64,000 bases of DNA from Wurfbainia villosa (lineage: Eukaryota > Streptophyta > Magnoliopsida > Zingiberales > Zingiberaceae), in contig CM046000.1 of the NCBI GenBank assembly GCA_025175895.1, positions 94,658,753 to 94,722,752 of the forward strand, written 5' to 3'. Shown piece by piece: positions 32,745-43,715 of the stretch. Below the pieces are notes generated by a model. That model did no database searches and was not told the origin of the DNA. It was given only the letters and a program-made list of their open reading frames with translations. A program made the position numbers and the translations under genes. How positions within the stretch are numbered: position 1 is the first letter of the stretch; every line of letters begins with the position of its first letter.

Positions 32745-33570
32745 TGATAACATGCATTTATGTCATGGTATCATTTCAAATTAAATACTGAACCTTCTAA
32801 CTACACTAATATAGCATAGTGGATGGCCCGGATCGTTTTCCAATGAGTGTAATCGACAGAATAGTAAACTTAGGATTTCTGATTATTGCTTTGGGTTTTC
32901 TATTGAAGATGGGGGTTTGAGATTTGAGCTCTAACCTATGATTGCAAGGTAATTAAAATCCTAAACTAACACGCAACAGCTAAATCAAATAATGTAGCAA
33001 GTAAAGCAATAAAAACTAAAAAAGAAACTAATCTGATCAACCCAAGATATGCCCGATGAATGAACAAGTTCCTCCAACTAATTCCAACAAAGCTCGATCG
33101 AGACTCCGCAAACAACAGTGGATGTGGGATGGTGCAAACTCCTGAATCCAGTAGTTTGATGGATACTCCGAACTCTCGTGGATCCGGTTGAGCTCAAAGA
33201 AGTGTCGTCGGGGCGGACTCCTCCTCGAATTTGAAAGAGAAGGTAGATGCCGTGGAGAGGGAGGACGTCGTCGAATTCTCTCGATGAAGCGGTTCTTCCT
33301 CGAATCCGTGGAGGAAAATGGGTGGAAGCAAGGTAGAGGCAGCTGCTAAGGCTCAAGGGAAGAACATATTTAACTAACAACCTAATGAAAATATGATTAA
33401 AAGAAAGCAACTTAAGTAAAACATGAAACTAAATCTAATCTAATGAACTACAACTTAATTACTCTAAGAAGCATTTAACCAAACACTATATGTGCATGAA
33501 ACAAGTTAACCTAAATACGTACAATCCAAAACATGGAAGTAAATTTGATTACAAACAGTTAACCAAACAC
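32745..33570 (-). repeat. 3' LTR of the gypsy element
   Basis: About 826 bp, matched by 47743-48564. The minus strand starts TGTTTGG and ends GTTATCA. Similarity to the partner stops exactly at the AAACA at 33570, which sets the boundary. The sequence just inside is purine-rich on the minus strand (GGAAGAAAAA), a plausible though weak PPT. Confidence 0.72.
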
Positions 33571-34849
33571 TAAAATTTTTCTTCCAACCCAATAAACATG
33601 TAAACAACCCTTATTACATTCTTCAATACAAAACTACTCATGATATATAATAAATCTCTCAATAACTACAACAAGAGATGTCATTAACAAATATACTATC
33701 ACACATAAATAAAAATGAATGACACCACATGTCAAGATTTTCACAATACTTTTTTTTTATTTCATGGGCACCCAATTTTTTTTTCATCTTTTTTTCAAAC
33801 TTTTTTTTTTCACTTTTTTTTCTAACATGTAGTGCACTTCCCTATGCTCCAACATCAAGCTGAGCTAAAAAGATAAAGAGCATGACTAGCTCATGGTGAT
33901 CAAGCACGACTTGCCTATGCTAACACTAAATTTCCCTGAGCTACTCTCTCCCCCACACTTAAATATTTATCCATCCTGGGCAAAATACTCATCATGGATC
34001 ATCCAAGTACTCCACATCCAAAAATAGAAATGGAGAAGAAAGTAATGGAAGGAAAGAAAAATATAAGGATGAATGACTAGAATATTATTCAAATAAACAT
34101 GTGATGATAAAAGAAGTGAGGGAAAACAAATGTGATTGCCTTCATAATAATCATGCAAGCCTATTGTTATGTGGTCTCGAAAGAATCAAAGCAAGTTCTA
34201 GAGTTACAATAACCACAACTGCACCACACATAAGCAATAAAAATAAGCTCAATCCTCACTAGGTAAACAAAAGTAATCAACTTAGTCTATCAATATAGAA
34301 TCCATCACCAAGTAATAACCACATGCAATCAAATAATCCATTCATGATAATAAATCCCCAAAACTCAACAATCAAATTTAACTAGCTTTCATAACTTCTA
34401 AGAAGATATAAAGGAATGCATAGGAAATTTATTTGAAAAACTGACAAAACAAAAACTCAACAACCAAAACATAACAACTAAAATAAAAACAAATGAAGTA
34501 AAAGAAATATATATACAAAGGAAAAGAAAAGAAGATAAGAAAAGGAATGAACTCCCCTGGGGTCATGGCGGTTGGAGGCGATTCAGGAGTAGTAGCCAGG
34601 CTGGGAGTGGAGTGGATCGAGTGGAAGTGAGCGTCTTCTTCATGTGGTCTATGTTGTAAAGTCTAGCTCCCTCCATCATCATCTTCGTGAAGGTTCTTTT
34701 AGAGTGATGAGAATAATTCCAGTGTAAAATCCAACCCAGAAGTAGAATCATAATAGCTAAGATGAACTCCACTCCTTTCACTATCATCTTCTCAAAGGCT
34801 ATCTCAGGCGGTCGGAGACGATTTATTTGGAGCAACCAGTCTGGAAGAT
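33571..34849 (-). other. Gypsy internal sequence without recognisable coding
   Basis: AT-rich, with several T-runs of 8-12 at 33750-33825 and a minus-strand purine-rich AAGTGTGGGGGAGAGA at 33943-33960 that resembles an additional polypurine tract. Small open stretches (for example minus 34563-34835) show no known domain. In a full gypsy element pol would lie here; none is visible. Confidence 0.5.
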
Positions 34850-34854
34850 GGACT
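34850..34854. repeat. Left target-site duplication GGACT
   Basis: Repeated exactly at 41145-41149. Confidence 0.85.
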
Positions 34855-36187
34855 TGTAGGATATTTGAAGCCGCTAGAGGGGGGTGAATAGCGTAGTTTT
34901 CGTTTGTAGATGGAATTCGATCGTAGTTGTCTCTACAATTTCGTTAGTACGCAGCGGAAATAGAAATAATACAATAACGAAATACGACAAGCACAACAAG
35001 AACACGAGTATGTAACGTGGTTCAGAACCGCACGGTTTCTACTCCACGGATCGAGCTCTAGTGATGCACACACAACCACTAATAAACACTCATTCTCGGA
35101 ACAATTCGGAGGCGGAGAAACCTCGTACAATTATGATTACAACAATAATCAAATAGATACAAGCAAATACAATGAAATACAAATGCAAGTAAAGGAAAAA
35201 TACTTTACAAGAGCTTTTGATTGTTTGATCTTTGATTGCCTTGAACTAACTTTGAAGGACTGGAAAACACCAACTTTCCCCTTCAATTTCGCCCAAGAAA
35301 ATCGCTATCTTTTCCTCCATCACGAGCTCCTTATATAGCTTCAACCTGTGCTGAAAAAAGTTGATCAGTCGACTGATCGGGACCATCAGTCGACTGATGC
35401 CACTGTTGTCATGAGACAACGGCTAGATCCACGCTGGATAAGTCCAACGGATCTACCATCATTGACTGATCATACCCATCAGTCGACTGATGGAGTCCTC
35501 ACTCGACCAGTCGAGTCTCGACTCCATTCTGTGGCCGAATTCCCGAGCACCGGTCGGATCGATCACGATCGATTGGCCGCTCGAGCCATCGATTGACTGC
35601 CCACCTCTCGGCGGTCATTGCTAAACCACTCGCATGATCAAACCCTAGTTGACTCGGGCCAGTCGACTGCCACATGGCACCAGTCGACTGGCACATCTCA
35701 AACATGAGGTTTTAGCCCAAATATGGTTCCCCCATACTTGCTAGACCACCCTTAGCCTAGACCTAAGCCTTCTAGCCACCTCCATCAGCCTCACGCCTCT
35801 CGGATCCCTCCAAGTCATCCATGACTTGTTCATCCATCGCGCTAGCCTCCAGGTGCTTCCCTCGGCTATGTCATGCTAACGGTGTCTACACCGCCAAGGC
35901 ACATTGGACTTACACCGCCAAGACTCCGCTTGGACTTTATGCCGCCAATATCATACCCCTTGGACTTCCCATGCCAAGTACTCAAGACTTAGACTTTACA
36001 TGCAAAGACCCATGCTTGGACTTTCCCAAATGCCAAGTGTCCCACTTGGACTTTCCATGCCAAGTACCCATGACTTGGACTTTACCATGACAATTACATT
36101 GTCATATATTTTTGTCGAAACATCAAAACATCACTCGAGTCAAACTCGAGTCCTGGTCAATCGTGACCTGGGCCGATTGCACCAACA
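34855..36187 (-). repeat. 3' LTR of the third gag-only element
   Basis: 1333 bp. The shared GTAACGTGGTTC block is near 35013, and the minus-strand TATATAA at 35331-35337. Palindromes are at 35366-35375, 35387-35396, 35480-35489, 35660-35669 and 35681-35690, with a GATCG-rich stretch between 35530 and 35600. A TTGGACTT/GCCAAG tandem-like region lies at 35890-36080. Confidence 0.87.
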
Positions 36188-36203
36188 ATCTTTCCCTTTT
36201 TGA
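36188..36203 (-). other. Polypurine tract, third gag-only element
   Basis: Minus-strand AAAAAGGGAAAGATTG, ending at the LTR. Perfect AGGGGGAG tracts lie farther in near 36294, 36370, 36580 and 36597. Confidence 0.68.
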
Positions 36204-38044
36204 TGTTTGATAAAAACCAAACAAACCATTTGAGTTAGACCACTAACTCAAAACTCTTACCGATTATTCCAAATTGGTAATCCCAAACATTCTCCCCCTT
36301 TTTGACATACATCAAAAAGGTTATCTCTCCAAGGAGGTCAACGTCTCATGTCCCAATGAGATCTTACAATCTCCCCCTTGATCCAAAATTACCTAGGATG
36401 CCTACTATCTTCCTAGTGATAAGTCTCATATCACTTAAGAGAGGCAATCCTATACTCTCTCCCAATTTCCAAATTGGGTCTCTCAAAAATCCATCAATTT
36501 TCCCAATTGATACTACTCTCCCAATAACTTCTCTCCCTTCAAGAAGAGAAACACATCCATCATCCCAAGATGGATAACTCCCCCTAAAGGCTTGCTCCCC
36601 CTTGACCATTGCACCAACAATGTCCTTGGGAAGTCCCTAAGCCAATAGAAACTCTAAAATATCAAAGATAAGGTTAGAAATTCAATATTGAACTTTCCAC
36701 ACCCTAAATTTGATATTTTGACCTAACACCTCTCCTAATCCATATCCAATGGAGTTTCACCCTTTCTAATGCTTCCTAAAGCATATCCTAGGGTTAGGAG
36801 TGGTTAGGGACCTTAACCGCAATCAACAATCTTGTTTTTCGAAAATCAGCATTGGCGATCGACTCGGCTTACGATTAAGCGCAACTCACATCGATCGGCC
36901 ACCGGCGTCGATTGATAATCGAAATTTCGTAATTTGATTATAAATGAAATTCAGAAAATCATAAATAATTCTACGTATATCAAAAAATCATGAAATTTGA
37001 TACGCATATTACTTATAGTCAATACAATGGGTGAAAAATATTTGAAAATTATTTTACCCATAAAATACTGAAATTGATACAAAATTCAAAAGTGAAGAAA
37101 ACTTCTAAGTTTTGGCTCACTTTGTATTAATCTCATCAATGGTGATTGCTATCAAAAGATAAGCTTCACCAAGGTTTTCTAAAATGGTTTTAAAATATTT
37201 TCAAAACCTTATTTTGGATCATATTCCTTGGGCTCTATGTACATGACTTTTACACATGCTCTCCCAATGATCCACCACTCATATAAGATGAGTTTGAGTT
37301 CATCTAGATGCAAAAACTATGCACCTTGAACTTAACTCATATCCTAGCATCTCACATGCATCTAGGGTGTATAAATACACATACATGTCAATGGGATGTG
37401 AGATGTGGGTTTTGGTTCATTTAATCTAGGGTTTCATGCATTTTCTAAGGCAACCCTACTTGATTCCCTTATAAATGTGACTCCAAGTCATGCCATAGTC
37501 CTTAAATCAATTTTTAATCAAGTTAATGCATGAATGTATGATCATGGCATAAATAATAGCATTATTAAAATATGGCCAATGATCATGATGTCATGGCATA
37601 TGATAAAATCTAAAAACACATGACATTTAAAATCTTAATCCTAAAACATGAACATGACATATAAAATAATTAAAAGTAAGCATGATGTCATGACATGTTA
37701 TATGACAAACAAAGCATGACATATAAAATATATAGGTATAATAATACCTAAATTTTAATATTAATTGCCATTTGATATAATTAATCATATTTTGACATAT
37801 TTCTACTTTTCTCCCAAGTGTGCCAAAAACCCAAAATGGCACACCAACCTCTAAACCTAAATTGTGCCAATTTGATCATTTTATCAAACTTCTCAAATAA
37901 TATTGGCACATCCTAAAATTTTTTAGGATTAAAATTAAAATCTATTTCCAAGGTAACCATAACCTTGAAAATAACCTAAAGTGCCACCTTTACCATGGTT
38001 GAGTTAACTACCCATCCAATCAAGGTTGGCACACCCTAACCCAT
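36204..38044 (-). other. Non-coding 3' region, third gag-only element
   Basis: About 1.8 kb, AT-rich. At 36845-36935, where the sister elements have two CAGTCGACTG palindromes, this copy has a GATCG-rich scrambled stretch, followed by the conserved block (AAAAAATCATGAAATTTGAT, about 36983). CATGACAT-type repeats occur at 37540-37730. No pol. Confidence 0.62.
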
Positions 38045-39766
38045 CTAGCGTGAGTCAATCATGCTCTTAGGAACCCAAAACCTATTTGAGCTCCTAGGGT
38101 TAATTAGGTATTCCTTAGGGATAACCTCCCTAGATACCCTCCTAATGACCCTCCTAGGCTTGTTAGCCTTGGTCATTTGGGTCTTACCTAGGTTGACTCT
38201 AGGGGTAACTCCCCTTGCAACCTTCTTAGTGGCCACCCTAGGTTTCCTAGAAACCCTAGCCACTAGGCACAAACCTTGGTTACTCTTAGGGATAACTTCC
38301 CTAGTAACCTTAGTTTTTCTAGACCTAGTTTGTGTTCCATAGTCAAATGGAACACTATGATAAGCCACCTTAGGCTTAGGTTTGTGACCCAAACCTTGCT
38401 TGCCCTTGGTTGACTTTTGACTCTTAGGTCCTAAGGGTTGACTTTGAGATTTGGACCTAGACTTTTGATCATTTGACCCTTTAAATTGGTTTTGTATGTT
38501 CCTAAGGGTCTTCTCAAGTTTTTCAAGCCTTGACCTCAAGGCTTGGTTTTCTAATTATAATTGCCCAATTTTAGAATTTTGATTTAAATCTTGGGCATTG
38601 GACTTCTTAGGCATATGCCTAGTCCATTTAGGATTGAAACCTAGGTGCTCTTGCACCTTTCTAATGGTCTCCCTATGTAAAATTTTTCTAGAGTTATTTA
38701 ACCTAGGTTTGTCCTTAGATAAGTTGTTTTTAGGGACATTAGTCCCAAATTTCTCCTTACTCCTAAGGTTGACCTTCTTAGCTCCTAAGCAATATTCTCT
38801 ATTTCTAGCATGCTCTTTTTGATAAATAGCAAGATTGCTAGAATTATTTCTAGCATGCTTTTGACTATAAGAATTAGAAAGAGCATTATTAAAATATACC
38901 TTAGGGTTAGCCTTAGCTCCCCCTACTTGTATAGCTCCTTATTGCCCCTTCTTCTTCCCTCTTAGGCATTGACTCCGGTAATGTCCCGGTAGCCGACATT
39001 TGAAGCAAATGACTTGTTCTTTGCTCTTTTGCATTGAGGGACCGACATCCTTGACCTTTGGAGCCGGTGGAGCTTTTCTAATCTTCTTTGGGCACTTGCT
39101 CTTATAGTGCCCGGTTTCCCTACATTCAAAACATATTATATGCATTTTATTATTAACACATATGTTTGAGTTACCTAGGTTAATGGAGACTGAAATTGGA
39201 CTTTGGGCTTCTTCATCTTGACCGGATGTCGAAGCTTCTTCTTGATGTTCCGGTGTGGAAGTTCTCTCCTCCCCCTCAATCCTTGAGGTGGATGCTTCTT
39301 CAACTTCCTCCACCTCTTCCGATCCAGATGTTAATTCCCTATCAACCTCCGAATCCTCACTTCCTTGTGAGGATGATGCATTAGCCTCTTCGGTCTCTTC
39401 CTCTTGGACTGTTGATGGGCTATCATGAAGCTTGGCCACTTGGCTCTATAACTCTTTTGCATCTACATAATTACCTAACATACACAAGATATTGTTAGGT
39501 ATTAAATCAATTAAAAACTTCATTACCTTCTCATTTTTCTCGAAGGCTTGAACTTGTTCTTCGGTCCATCTCTTTTTCTTGAGGAATCCACCTTTTGGTC
39601 CTCTTGGATAGCTATATCCTTCCATTAAAATGGACCATTCTTCGAAATCCCTCATCATTAGGAAGTCCTCAATTCTCGCCTTCCATTGTCTAAATCCTTC
39701 TTGTCCATAGAAGGAATAGGGAATTGGGGTGTTGATATCCCATCCCAATGGTTCTTCCATCTTCAC
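38045..39766 (-). pseudogene. gag: Broken gag with two zinc knuckles, third gag-only element
   Basis: Starts at ATG 39766, 54 bases past the PBS (the second codon-in-phase ATG is at 39760). The N-terminal Gag core (FRQWKARIEDFLMMRDF) is followed by an in-frame TAG at 39446 where relatives have Trp. The middle of the Gag core that other members have (the RDLL...AFPR part) is missing. Next come an acidic Ser-rich stretch and two CCHC knuckles (C103, C106, H111, C116 and C145, C148, H153, C158 of the open frame at 38939-39439). Further stops at 38939 and near 38555 precede a basic tail (38045-38539) that ends with the conserved PKEYLINP...FWVPKS block. No pol. Confidence 0.78.
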
Positions 39767-39819
39767 CCTCTAGCTTCTTTGTCTTAGCTCCCGACGGTTA
39801 GTTCGTAGAAGAGTCCCGG

Positions 39820-39831
39820 GCTCTGATACCA
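39820..39831 (-). other. Primer-binding site, third gag-only element
   Basis: Minus-strand TGGTATCAGAGC, two bases from the 5' LTR. Confidence 0.87.
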
Positions 39832-39833
39832 AA

Positions 39834-41144
39834 TGTAGGATATTTGAAGCCGCTAGAGGGGGGGGTGAATAGCGTAGTTTTCGTTCGTAGATAGAATTCG
39901 ATCGTAGTTGTCTCTACAATTTCGTTAGTACGCAGCGGAAATAGAAATAATACAATAACGAAATACGACAAGCACAACAAGAACACGAGTATGTAACGTG
40001 GTTCGGAACCGTACGGTTCCTACTCAACGGATCGAGCTCTACGAGCTCTAGTAATGCACATGCAACCACTAATAAACACTCCTTCTCGGAACAATCCGGA
40101 GGCAGAGAAACCTCGTACAATTATGATTACAACAATAATCAAATAGATACAAGCAAATACAATGAAATACAAATGCAAGTAAAGGAAAAACACTTTACAA
40201 GAGCTTTTGATTGCCTTGAACTAGCTTTGAAGGACTGGAAAGCACCAACTTTCCCCTTCAATTTCGCCCAAGAAAATCGCTATCTTTTCCTCCATCACGA
40301 GCTCCTTATATAGCTTCAACCTGTGCTGGAAAAAGTCGATCAGTCGACGGATCGGGACCATCAGTCGACTGATGCCACTATTGTCGTGAGACAACGGCTA
40401 GATCCACGCTGGATAAGTCCAATGGATCTACCATCAGTCGACTGATCATACCCATCAGTCGACTGATGGAGTCCTCACTCGACCACGATCAGTCTCGACT
40501 CCGATACGTGGCGAATTCACGAGCACCCGATCGGTGATCACACGATCGATCGCTCGGCTCAGCATCGATCATTGCCCACCTCTGGCGGTCATTGCTGGCT
40601 CTGATCAAACCCTAGTTGACTCGGGCGGTCGGCCCGCCACATAGCACCGACACCTCAAACACGAGGTTTTAGCCCAAATATGGTTCCCCCATACTTGCTA
40701 AACCACCCTTAGCCTAGACCTAAGCCTTCTAGCCACCTCCATCAGCCTCACACATCTCGGATCCCTCCAAGTCATCCATGACTTGTTCATCCATCGCGCT
40801 AGCCTCCAGGTGTTTCCCTCGGCTATGTCATGCTAACGGTGTCTACACTGCCAAGGCACATTGGACTTACGCCGCTAAGACTCCGCTTGGACTTTACGCC
40901 GCCAATATCAGACCCCTTGGAATTCCCATGCCAAGTACTCAAGACTTGGATTTTACATGCCAAGACCCATGCTTGGACTTTCCCAAATGCCAAGTGTCCC
41001 ACTTGGACTTTCCATGCCAAGTACCCATGACTTGGACTTTACCATGACAATTACATTGTCATATGTTTTTGTCGAAACATCAAAACATCACTCGAGTCAA
41101 ACTCGAGTCCTGGTCAATCGTGACCTGGGCCGATTGCACCAACA
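39834..41144 (-). repeat. 5' LTR of the third gag-only element
   Basis: 1311 bp, almost identical to 34855-36187 outside 40490-40660. In that interval the two differ strongly: two palindromes of the 3' copy are missing and GATCG/CGATCGATCG stretches appear. TATA (minus) is at 40306-40312; exact palindromes are at 40362-40371, 40435-40444 and 40456-40465. It ends CACCAACA at 41144. Confidence 0.87.
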
Positions 41145-41149
41145 GGACT
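41145..41149. repeat. Right target-site duplication GGACT
   Basis: Matches 34850-34854. Confidence 0.85.
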
Positions 41150-42179
41150 GCTATATTTGGTGTTGGGGTCTTGTTCAGCAGAAATATGGGAGGCTTAGGC
41201 TGTAATAGGAGTGTCCAGTCTAGGGCTCTCCAACTATCCATCACTCTTATAGAAATCATCTTGATATCTTCAGAGCAATTCTAGTCAGGCTTATTAGGTA
41301 GTTGCACATCTGAACATAACAATTCTGCAGACACTGTCTCCTTTACAACATTATCAACCTCAATATAAGTAACAATATCTGCTACATTTAAAATATCATG
41401 TTGAACATTAATAATATCAGGAATAACCGTATCATCTACAATAATATCTACACTCTTATCAACAATAACATCCACATCATCCACAACTTCACTATCATAG
41501 CACATAGAAATATTGGAGTCCTGTAGAGTAGCAGGATCATAAACTTGGCTATCACATACTCCACAATCCATCTCCTCTAGCTCATCGATATCCAGAGAAA
41601 TGGTCTCTGACGAAGGCTGAATAAATCCTTGTGCTTGCATCTGCTGGGACTACCGTGGGCTATTAAGCATTGGGATATTTTGGAAATCAAAAGCCAACCT
41701 CTGAAATGCTGGTGGAGGCTGATAAGAATGTTGTGAATTCACAGCCATGACCTCAATAAGTTCTCTAGCCTGAGCAGGAGTCTTGTTGACTGAGGCCCCT
41801 CCACTAGCTACATCAAGCATACACCTGTCCATAGGAAATAATCCATCATAGAAGTGCAGGATGAGTATGTGATCACTAATTTGGTGATGGGGGAAACTAG
41901 CACACAATCTTTTGAATCTCTCCCAATACTCATATAGAGTCTCTCCTATCATTTGCTGAATACCACAAATGCTCTTTCTAATTTCTTTAGTCTTGGATGC
42001 AGGGAAAAACTTTTCCAAAAAGACTTCCTTCATTTCACTCCAACATGTAATAGAGCCAGGAGGAAGATAATTGATCCAATCTTTTGCCCTGTCTGATAAA
42101 GAGAATAGAAATACTCTGAGCATAATATCCTCCAGTGATATATCCTATGGCTTCATTGCTGAGCATACCATATAAAATT
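41150..42179 (-). pseudogene. gag: Gypsy gag, main part
   Basis: The stretch read from 42123 down to 41650 has the hallmarks of the gypsy gag domain of Athila/Tat elements: AKDWINYLPPGSITCW, VFLEKFFPASKT, LYEYWERFKRLCASFPHH and the MLDVASGGA region. A stop at 41647-41649 precedes an acidic open stretch (41281-41640) rich in Asp and Val, without a recognised domain. The N-terminal part of this gag lies at 47309-47530, beyond the nested element; no CCHC knuckle was found. The gene is cut by the AAATT-flanked insertion and no pol follows it. Confidence 0.78.
42175..42179. repeat. Left target-site duplication AAATT
   Basis: Repeated exactly at 47309-47313. Confidence 0.85.
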
Positions 42180-43220
42180 TGTTGGTGCAGGGGCACTAGA
42201 TAATCGAACCTGTATTTTGATTATGGCAAAGACACAAAGTTAAGTTTACATCGTTATCTCACGAGCTAAATCAAGTGTGCAGAAAAGTGCTAAAGCTGGA
42301 GCTGAAGGCTAGCGACACCCGGAGGAAGCCGCGGTGGTCGGGCGACACTCAAATGACTTCGAAGGGAGCCGAAGGAATCGAGTGGAAGGCCGGAAGCAAA
42401 AGCGAGAGCTACTATCGAGGTAAGCTCGTGTGAGTGAGAGATTGTAAGGTCGTGTTCTCTTTACGAGGACGACCATAGGCGGCGATCCGACTAAGACTTC
42501 TTGTGGAAGGTCTAGGTCGAGATCAGACGGTTAGAAATCGTCGTATTTATCATTTTCTGAGCTAACCTCTTACTGCAGGGAAGTGGCCAGGCTGGCAGTC
42601 GACTGTTGGACGTTGAGCAGTCGACTGATGGCGATGAATCAGCCTTTGCGCTAGGTCAAAACGGATAACGTTTGACGCGGCCACTTCACGATAAATTCTG
42701 GACAATTTTGTAATCCGTTCCTAAAGATGAGGAGACAAATTCAGAGGCCAAAATCTATAAAAGGAGGGGAGGATTTCAACTCCAAATCACATCAAGTTTA
42801 TTCATCAAGTGCTCCTACAACGCCAACGCTCCAACATCGTCATAACGCCGACGCGACGCCAAGTTCCGATCTTCTTCGTCGGCAGCATAATCAAGTAATA
42901 TTTTTGATATTGTATTCTTTGTTTTTCTTCATAACGAGGTGAGGTAGGCTTGTTGCCTCATCCTTGTATATTCAGTTTTGTGATCGTTGTCTCCTACCTC
43001 CAACGAGGAGGAGACGTTATAGTGTTTTGCCCTCCGTACGCGGTCTAGGACCGATAGGGCCTTGGAGTAGCAACCGATGGGTTGTGAACCAAGTAAAATA
43101 AATGTGTTCATTTATTTTCCACTGTGCTTACTCGTTTACTTGTGTATCAACGAACGAATTCGAACGAAAGATTTACGATCGCTATTCACCCCCCCTCTAG
43201 CGACGCTTCTCGATCCAACA
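42180..43220 (+). repeat. 5' LTR of the fourth gag-only element
   Basis: 1041 bp, TGTTGGTGCAG...ATCCAACA. Two exact palindromes, 42596-42605 and 42618-42627, lie about 130-160 bases upstream of the TATA (TATAAAAG, 42756-42763). Confidence 0.88.
42756..42763 (+). promoter_or_regulatory. Likely TATA box of the fourth gag-only element
   Basis: TATAAAAG in the 5' LTR, matched at 46844-46851 in the 3' LTR and at 63170-63177 in a related LTR fragment. Transcription from here would place the palindromes in the upstream promoter (U3) region. Confidence 0.6.
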
Positions 43221-43222
43221 AT

Positions 43223-43234
43223 TGGTATCAGAGC
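43223..43234 (+). other. Primer-binding site, fourth gag-only element
   Basis: TGGTATCAGAGC two bases after the 5' LTR. Confidence 0.88.
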
Positions 43235-43715
43235 GGGGGCGCTAAGATTTGGTGAAACCACCAATCTAGCACATTTTGGTTTTCTTTTCATATTTTTTGA
43301 TTCGTATCTTTCTTAGGTTTTTATTCCACCCGCACTACTAATCCAAGACGAAGTCTTGGTACGTTTCTTTTGGTTGTGTGCTTTCAAGTATTCTCCCTTG
43401 GAGTAGCCGACGGTAAAACGACCATAACTTTTCGCACAAGTGGACTCACGTAACGATCTACCTACCAAATCGAAGCCCTCTGAGAGATCTACATTTCTAA
43501 CAAGGGTTTACCCTCATAACAAGCTGTTTCCAGCCCCAAAATCCAACGTTCAGTAGCCTTTCGGGGACACCGAAGGTCGTAAGTTTCTAGTTTTTGTTAG
43601 TTTCTTATTCTTCTTATTTATTTCTGTTTATTTCCTATTATTTCCCGCACTACTAATCCTAGACCAAGTCTTGGAATTCTCTTTGGTTTTTATTCGTGTT
43701 TTTGCAAGAGACTTA
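43235..43715 (+). other. Leader of the fourth gag-only element
   Basis: About 480 bases between PBS and the gag ATG at 43716, much longer than the roughly 50 bases in the other gag-only elements. It contains two copies of CCGCACTACTAATCC (near 43328 and 43645) about 317 bases apart. No coding recognised. Confidence 0.5.

Larger units (their letters stand above)
34855..41144 (-). mobile_element. Third gag-only Sirevirus derivative
   Basis: LTRs 34855-36187 and 39834-41144, PBS 39820-39831 and a PPT after 36187, with GGACT duplicated on both sides. The 3.65-kb internal domain has only a broken gag of unusual build (two zinc knuckles, shortened core). It is inserted in the gypsy element. The LTR block GCTAGAGGGGGGTGAATAGC and the palindrome clusters match the other Sirevirus-like elements. 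Confidence 0.88.

Noticed and set aside
33750..33825. T-rich runs considered as a terminator or poly(A) of an inserted retroposon
   Set aside because: No adjoining gene copy or short flanking repeat; more likely simple sequence in the gypsy internal region.
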